Shown here: piece after piece, positions 57,541 through 64,000 of the stretch | How positions within the stretch are numbered: position 1 is the stretch's first letter | Layout of the letters: the number at the start of each line of letters is the position of its first letter | Assembly (NCBI RefSeq): GCF_019703515.2 | Contig: NC_059365.1 | Span: 34,119,501-34,183,500 of the forward strand | DNA: 64,000 nt | Reading direction: 5' to 3' | Origin: Myxocyprinus asiaticus | Lineage: Eukaryota; Chordata; Actinopteri; Cypriniformes; Catostomidae | The notes under the pieces: model-generated | Told to the model about the DNA's origin: nothing | Seen by the model: the letters and a program-made list of their open reading frames with translations, nothing else | Databases searched by the model: none | Program-made: the position numbers and the translations under genes

Positions 57541-58205
57541 GGCTCTTGTCAGATCTGGATGAATTTGTCAAAAAGAAGAGAGGTTTGGAAACATTTCTAG
57601 TAATTATTACAATAAAAACGTGAAAATGTCCTAGTGCGTAGGGCACCAGCCCCATTCGTGGAACACTCACTGTGTCTGAAACCGCCCCCTATCAAATATA
57701 TAGTGCACTATTTCGGGTGTCTGCCATTTTGTTGAAGTGTCTCAATTCTGAGTGAGCCACTCGTTCCCTGCACTCTAATTTCAAGTGTACATTTGATGTA
57801 CACTCGACAATGGTTAATTTCCCACCATTGGGAAATTAACACACAGTATATATTAAAAATGACAAACAGAATGAAGATTTATTGTATTAATATATTGTTT
57901 AATAAGAATAACAAGTAAGGCCCAAGTATTTTAAAATTTCATATGTGACATTGTTTCTGTGACAGCCCCAGAGCTCCGTCACTCTGTGTATACGTCAGAG
58001 TCCGAATTCACTCATTTCGTTCACTTACTGCTGAGATAGTGCACTAACTGCCATTCACTATATAGGAAATAGTGAATGAGAGAACGATTGCAGACACAGC
58101 CACTCTCTTCGCCATACGACCACCTTGCGCCCCACACACCTCGCTGTGCACGCGCAGAAATGCAGTCTGTTCACGCTTCAGTTGTCGATCACGCGAATGG
58201 CAGTG

Positions 58206-58559
58206 TGTAACAAAGCTTCACACAGGGAGGGAAGGAGGACACAGGGAACCGGTTTTCTTCAGTCTCAGGTAAGGCTTTTTAATTGTCAACTTTCTGAGCT
58301 CATAGCTTCACAATAACTCAATAGCTTCACAGTATCTCATTAGCTTTACATTAACTCCTTAGCTTCACACTACTCAGCAGGACTCTCGGTCTCTGGCTCT
58401 CGCTCTCGAACTGGCGCTGGCATGGACCTTTTATGCCGCTCTCCCCAATCTCACTACAATTAGAGACAGGTGTTAGTCATAATTTGGCTCAGGTATATGC
58501 ACCCTTACCGCTCTCTCTCTCTCCCTCGACGGAAGATCGACCATGCCCCCGCGGCCACA
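58206..58559 (-). repeat. Solo LTR
   Basis: 354 bp, plus strand TGTAACAAAGC...GCGGCCACA, bordered by CAGTG (58201-58205) and CAGGG (58560-58564), a 5-bp duplication with one change. On the minus strand it has a TATA-like CATAAAAGG (about 58430-58438) and an AATTAAAAAG poly(A)-like signal near 58280. The ends resemble those of the LTRs at 5412-6547, so it may be a related family. No internal sequence is left. Confidence 0.65.
58300..58378 (+). repeat. Short tandem repeat inside the solo LTR
   Basis: Four imperfect ~23-bp units beginning 'agcttcaca' / 'agctttaca' with 'taactcaat'-like ends. Confidence 0.7.
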
Positions 58560-59142
58560 CAGGGATTTACACTTAACTTGGATGTTTACATGGATTTATA
58601 CAGTTTATCCGCCTGAAGTAGCTGCGAAAGTTTCCAGTACCCCCACGAGGGCACGGGGTAAATGCGTAAATACTGCTCATGACATAAGGGACGTGGGAGA
58701 AAGCGCACTGATATATTGCTGCACTGATTTAAAAGTGTACACTTAAAAAACTGATGTCATAAGAACCCAGTTACATTATCAACCTGAAAATGACCGTCTC
58801 ATTACACAGAAAAGCCCGCGTTAGGATTAGAGCCAAAACTTACCTCAGCGTGCTGCCTTAAATTGAAGCTGTTATTTTAATCTTGAAATATCAGCTTGTC
58901 TTGGTGTTAAATGAAGGCATTGCATGACGAAACTATTCTTTTTTTCACTGTTGAGGAGCGAAGAAAGTGTTTCACTTTGAAGAACTTGATGCTGCAGCAG
59001 TGATTGATTGACAGTCTGTGGCAGCGGCTCAGCGCACACAGCTGTGTGAACTTCCATACCCACTTTTAAACCTACTCTAATTTTTTTTTAAGTTACTCAA
59101 GTAAATGTAACGGAGTAAATGTAGCGCGTTACTATCCACCTC

Positions 59143-59144
<2 letters not shown>

Positions 59145-59172
<28 letters not shown>
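59145..59172. repeat. (GT)n microsatellite
   Basis: About 26 bases of TG directly at the hAT terminus, at one breakpoint of the proposed inversion. Confidence 0.9.
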
Positions 59173-59175
<3 letters not shown>

Positions 59176-62100
59176 GATTACAAATGTGATGATTGTTCAC
59201 ATATCATCACAGAGTGATATATCTGTTGAATATGCTTTTATTATTAAGAAGACATATTTTTCACATTAAGAGGGGAAAAAAATAATTAAATGAATTTAAT
59301 AAAGATGCTGACAAGCCACACCTGAGGAAAGCCACTAATTTGTGTCTTGTCTTTTTTTCTCCTGATTTCTCAGGCAAAAATTTATTTGTCACTCAGGTCC
59401 TATGCCTGGGACCTGTAAAACATTCACATAAGCAATGGTGAGTGTGATTCGAAGGTTGCATTTTCCCTCTAAAATTGCATTTTTACTCCGCTGATAGTTA
59501 GGTTTAGGGTTGGGGTTTACAACATTTGGTATACATCATTTACAACTAAAATTACAACTCCTTTTGATGCCACACTGTGGACATTTCACCTCAACAACAC
59601 TTCCAGCTTCGGCCACTTGGGGCAGTGGTTCGAATTTCGGTAAGCACAGACCGATTTCAGCAGCAGAACTTTCAGTCTACTGTCGCCAAATTTACAGTGT
59701 GATCAGTCTGTTTTGGTTGGCATAAATCATCTGCAGCAGAGACTACTTAGCAGAGATGGACCACTTCTATTGAAATGAACGACCAACGGATGTAGAAAGG
59801 AAATCCTGCCTTACAGGTAAAAGAGCCAATCAGCTTTTAGATACAGTCATCACATGTCAATCAATTTCAGAATGGGCATTAGCATAAACAGCTTGAAAAA
59901 TTGTGTTTTTTAGCATGATTTGAGCTAAAGAAGTACAGTTTATGATAGCATTGATGTCGAATTTTACTGCTGATTTGAAATATGTTCTTTGTAATCTTGA
60001 CCAACTGTTTTGTAGATTTCGGTCTTTCCTCATTCGAGTAGATAGGAGCTGTACTTTTATGTCAGTTGTTTACATAGAAAATATCTAGCCTGCATGGGAG
60101 AGTTCCAAAGATGACCGCCGACTGGACTGACTTGCCTTGAAAGGGACTTTGAGCTCCAGATGACCAACCAGAGATGATATAATATTGTACATTTGCTATA
60201 CATTGATCTCATGTGTTCGGCAACATCAGGCAGAAAATCTTTCGAACTGATTTAATCAGTGCTGCTCCCTTTTAATACCTGTGCACCTTTTGAAGGATGC
60301 AAACCTAAACATCTGTTTGCATCTATATTTCATAGCAGTGCTTCCCTCCTGCACGTTACCTCAAACAGTATATGAAATATTTACCATGGTAAAAAAAAAA
60401 GCCTAGCAATCACAGTGAGGAATAAACCATGGGAAAGGACAAGGAATTCATGCTATAGCCATTCGGATCTTTTACAGAAAGAGGACATCAGGGATGTTCA
60501 TAAGTTTAAAGGCTCTCAAAAGCTATTATGATATGTCCATACATCTCACTGGCCCCGTGTCTCACCCCTATACAACTCTCTTTACTTCACTTCTATGTTA
60601 GTAGAAGGACCATAAAAACCAAATGGACATCGTTATGAACATTACATCAATAAACAAAATTTTTTTTCTAGTCTGGATCTACTGTTTTGCTCTCTGCTTT
60701 ATAAAATATGGGAAAAGCATTTACTGATTCACTAAAAAGAAAGACAGAGGAAAATGAAACGTGACAACAAAAAGGGTATCTAGAGTTTACTGTTAGGCTG
60801 CATGGAGCTTTTATGGTGCTCTGATGTACTTGGCTGTGTTCTTGATGTTTTCTGTGGATTAGATATAAATTTCAGCCCAATAAAAAAGAGAAGCATAAAA
60901 GGAGATATGTGAATCAACCTTCCCTATTCATTTTCCCTAATTGTGTATACAAATAAGAGTAAATGTCCTTGTGATCATGTAAAATTTAATGAATGCATGA
61001 AAGCATGTCGTTTGTTTCAGCTCATCATTTCACAAATGTATCCCTGTATCAATACTTGAAGAGCCTTATGAATCAAACATTCAGAGCAAATGTGTTTTCA
61101 AATATTTCAATATCAGAGAAAGCAGCAGGGAAGAACGAAATGGAAATGCGTTCTGTGAGAAGGTTAAAATGTTTTCTTACCAATTAGAATTGTATTTAAT
61201 AACCATCGTAGAGTCTGAACTACAGTAGATGTCACTAATTCTAGGAAAATTGCATTTTTTTGAAAATTAAAGAATACGTGTTGACAATGCAACATAGTGT
61301 TTTTTAGATTTTGGCCTACTGAAAATGCCAAACAATCAACGTTATTTCTACAGACATTTAGTCAATCACTGTACATGTATGTGATAATTATAGATAATTC
61401 GTTAAAAAATGGGTCCATGATCAGTGCTGTTGTCTGGGGCTGCATAAAAAGGCAGTATTGCAAGTAGAAGTCTGTGCAAAGGCTGTTTATAACAGTGTCA
61501 ACATGGACACTTTCTCCCATCATGCTGGCATATCTGAAAATGGAAACACAAATTTTCAGCTGTAGTGTCCATATGTGATCTGTGATGTTTTCCCTTTTTC
61601 ATTGCACTGCTACTGGCAATAAATGCCAAGGAAGTTACAATATTAACAATCTGCTTCCTCTTATTGGGTTGCACTGACAGGCTAAAATAAAACCGGATGA
61701 ACTGCACTTGACAGTGCATTAAGGTAGTCATTTTGCCACGAATTAAGACATACCCAACTGTCAACAAGTCACAGATAGTTTACAGTGCAGTGCGGGGGAA
61801 ATGACTGGACATTTATTGCCATCCAGTGGGGTTGTATTTCACCATTGTACCTCAATACATGAAGCTGTCTCTGCATGAGACCACTGCAGCCAGAGATTTC
61901 CCAGAAGCCCCTATACTCTTGGACTGTCACATTGCAGACTGCTCTTGTGACTGAGGACATAAAGTTTCTTATACAACTCATGAAATCAGCTTAGCATGAA
62001 ACTGATATATTGTCTCTGTTATAAAATTAATGGGTTTCATTGAGTGGCTTGGCTTTACTTTCTTTTGTTTTTGATCTCACTCTGTTATCTAATGCACAGA

Positions 62101-62690
62101 GGAAATTAATACTGCCAATAAGTAACATGTATGCATTGCTATAAAACTGAACAAAGCAGGATAATATGTGCCAAAGCTGACCTACCAAAACTGGGATAGC
62201 CAGTGACGTGGGCATCATCCAAAAGTCTTTTTATGCACAGTACTTTGCCGCAGACACTAGATATTGTATTAAAGGTTTTTAGGGATCTACAGTCAACATA
62301 ATTTCAAAATTGAGCCTATTTACTTCAATACACGTTCCTGATCTTATTGTGCTTAATTCATCAGTGCACATTATTCCTAACAAAAAGTGTTTGCCTTCAT
62401 AAACGTTCTTTAAAATAGCCAAACAGCTATTTAAGCAAAGTTTTAAGCTTCTTTTGTAGGTAGTGTTGGTCTCTCTCTGCTGGTAGTGTAAGGAGGGCAG
62501 AGAAATATTGGCAGCTGCAAAAAAAAGCAGCATATTTAAGTATTTTTGTACAGCTAAAATAAATGGAAATGGATAGTACTGGAAGCCTTCCACATACTGT
62601 CCAAGTTGCGCCAATTCTAACATTGAAATTATGGTGGATGGTCAGTCTTTGAAAGCAGTAAAATCCAACCAACATAGTAACGTACTTCAA
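59173..62690. other. No gene recognised
   Basis: About 3.5 kb of moderately AT-rich DNA without recognised transposon proteins, terminal repeats, RNA genes or convincing exons. A phrase 'gttaggtttagggttggggt' at about 59500 is a fragment of a common dispersed fish repeat. Open frames on either strand are short and of random composition. Confidence 0.45.
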
Positions 62691-62694
62691 AAGG

Positions 62695-63245
62695 GAGAAT
62701 AGTTCACCCCAAAATGATAATTCTGCCATTATTTACTCACCCTAATGTCACTCAAACCTGTATTACAGTGCATTCTTTTACCAGGGAACACAAAAGGTGA
62801 AACTTTTAAAAGTCTTTATTTGCCATTTAATGAAAGTGAATAATGACTCTGGTCTGTCAACCTCGAGAAAAAAAAATCCTGTATTGATGTAGCCGCCATA
62901 TTTGATTTCAGCACTTTATTAATGATATGATTTGAGAGTGAATAGTAACTTAAATTTTGTTCTGTTCATTCGTTTTCTTGCAATGTGATCAAATGGCTTC
63001 AGAAGACTTGGAATATAGTGCATGAGTCATATCAATTATTTTTCACTCTGATTTTATGGTGTTTTTTTTTTGTCCTTTTTGTCCAGCACAAAGTCACTAT
63101 TCGTTTTCATTATATGGCAAATAAACTTTGTGAAAACTTTTCAAATTACTCTTTTTGTGTTCCAGACAAGACAGAAAGTCATATGGGTTTGGATATACAA
63201 TTCAAATATGACAGAATCTATGGAGTTACTTTTAAATTCAATTTA
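62695..63245. mobile_element. Palindromic MITE, decayed copy
   Basis: 'agaatagttcaccccaaaat' on the left with 'attatttactcaccctaatg', and 'gtgttccagacaagacagaa' on the right; the right terminus has lost most of its match. About 550 bp. Confidence 0.6.
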
Positions 63246-64000
63246 TAATTAATACCTATAAATAACATCTTGCGTTTAACTTCTGCTGTTCTGCACTGAG
63301 ATCTCCTCTGACTCACTGAACTTCATGCAGCTCTGCACCGGTGTGATGTATCGACACATCAACAGTAACAACATTTTTACAGAAACCAAAAAACAAACAA
63401 CTTGCAAGTAAAGCACCACTGTACTTCTCCATTATATGAAGCTCCTTCATCGGAAAGCATGAGTGTCAAAGTAATGAGGTGGAAATTCAACATTGTATCT
63501 CCTCACTGTGGTCTGGGTGAGGTGTGACATTTTTCTGTTCCCACTGACCCATGATTCACACTGTATCTCTGCAGTGCAGAGAACATGGATGACTGAACAG
63601 TGGAGGGATAAATACTTCCTGTTTCATGTTCTCCTATAAAATAAAAATAGAAAGTTCTGTGCCTTAGTGATACGACATCTTGTTAAGGAGACTCATTATT
63701 TATGAATAAACACGTTCATGCTGTTTGGAGCGTGTTGCTTTTGTCTGAGTGGCATTATTAATCATGATGTGTTGTGAACTGTAAGAGGTCAAGAACACAA
63801 CACATGCAAAATCACAAAAAAGAATACATGCTAAGCAATTTAATACAAACAAACTGTAATAGTTCACCCAAAAAGGACAGACTAATCACTCTTGGTGTGT
63901 CTCAATCATCTCCCTAGTTCAGTAGTCAGGGCACTTATCAAGGGGGTTGGTCATTTTTAGGGCTGTCTCAATCACAAAATCGTTCCAGTACACTGAAACG
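63246..64000. other. No gene; partial repeat at window end
   Basis: Nothing was recognised up to about 63840. The end contains 'ggtgtgtctcaatcatctcc' and 'agggctgtctcaatcacaaa', a direct repeat typical of dispersed fish repeats, cut by the window edge. Confidence 0.4.

Larger units (their letters stand above)
56628..59144. mobile_element. hAT-type element, non-coding, with nested repeats
   Basis: It starts CAGAGGTGGGTAGAGTAGCC at 56628 and ends ACTATCCACCTCTG at 59144, inverted terminal repeats of the CAGAGGTG hAT type. Sub-terminal sequence has many 'actcaagtaaaagtac' phrases. No transposase was recognised. Inside are a half MITE (about 56855-56940), a full MITE (56941-57540) and a solo LTR (58206-58559). 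An 8-bp target-like sequence is present on the left side only; the right side runs into (GT)n. Confidence 0.72.

Noticed and set aside
61498..62729. Several 63-114-codon minus-strand frames that might be exons
   Set aside because: Composition looks random, no paired splice sites keep the frame, and no motif was recognised.

Overview
The window looks like a gene-poor, transposon-saturated stretch of a bony-fish genome, most likely a cypriniform (carp-like) species. The evidence is the repeat content: Sleeping-Beauty-type and other Tc1 elements, palindromic MITEs with 'AGTTCACCC' termini, a HAmo-like SINE and other tRNA-derived SINEs, DIRS-type tyrosine-recombinase retrotransposons, L2-, L1- and CR1/Rex1-type LINEs, piggyBac and hAT elements, and long AT/GT microsatellites. 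I found no complete host gene, rRNA, standalone tRNA or CRISPR array. The only candidate host coding sequence is one 141-bp exon-like block on the minus strand near 32.4-32.55 kb.

Layout. 0-4.4 kb: palindromic MITEs, one split by a SINE, and a local tandem duplication. 4.4-10.3 kb: one Sleeping-Beauty-type Tc1 element (4439-10304) whose transposase is split by a 1.1-kb LTR element (direct LTRs, 5-bp target duplication, tRNA-Phe primer site, ~101-bp foldback inside) and by a 3.1-kb L2-type LINE. 10.3-17.7 kb: SINEs, small inverted-repeat elements and the 5' end of a DNA transposon with a zinc-finger exon. 17.8-19.3 kb: a second Tc1-like element. 19.5-20.2 kb: a cloverleaf-like DIRS-associated fragment followed by a 35-bp minisatellite with 150-bp higher-order structure. 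22-26 kb: a degenerate DIRS element truncated by a palindromic Tc1 relic. 26.5-29.1 kb: a MITE split at TTAA by a piggyBac element. 29.4-35.2 kb: the 5' half of a Tc1, a hAT terminus, two near-identical 0.55-kb inverted-repeat elements and a second Sleeping-Beauty-type relic. 36.6-55.1 kb: what seems to be one DIRS element exploded by nested insertions (hAT-like > piggyBac > L1, plus a separate CR1/Rex1-type LINE), ending in a second copy of the 19.6-kb minisatellite. 55.8-59.1 kb: the 3' half of the Tc1 whose 5' half lies at 29.4-30.0 kb, in opposite orientation, abutting a hAT element that carries a solo LTR. 59.1-64 kb: mostly unrecognised AT-rich DNA with a decayed MITE.

The most informative structures are (1) the two Tc1 halves with matching hAT junctions ~26 kb apart in opposite orientation, which suggest an inversion of about 29 kb; (2) the compact LTR element with a recognisable tRNA-Phe primer site and internal foldback; (3) the same minisatellite family at two DIRS-associated places; and (4) the nesting order, which gives relative ages. 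All transposase and reverse-transcriptase genes seen carry frameshifts, stops or deletions, so nothing here appears autonomously active. Element and clade names come from motif recognition, not database searches.
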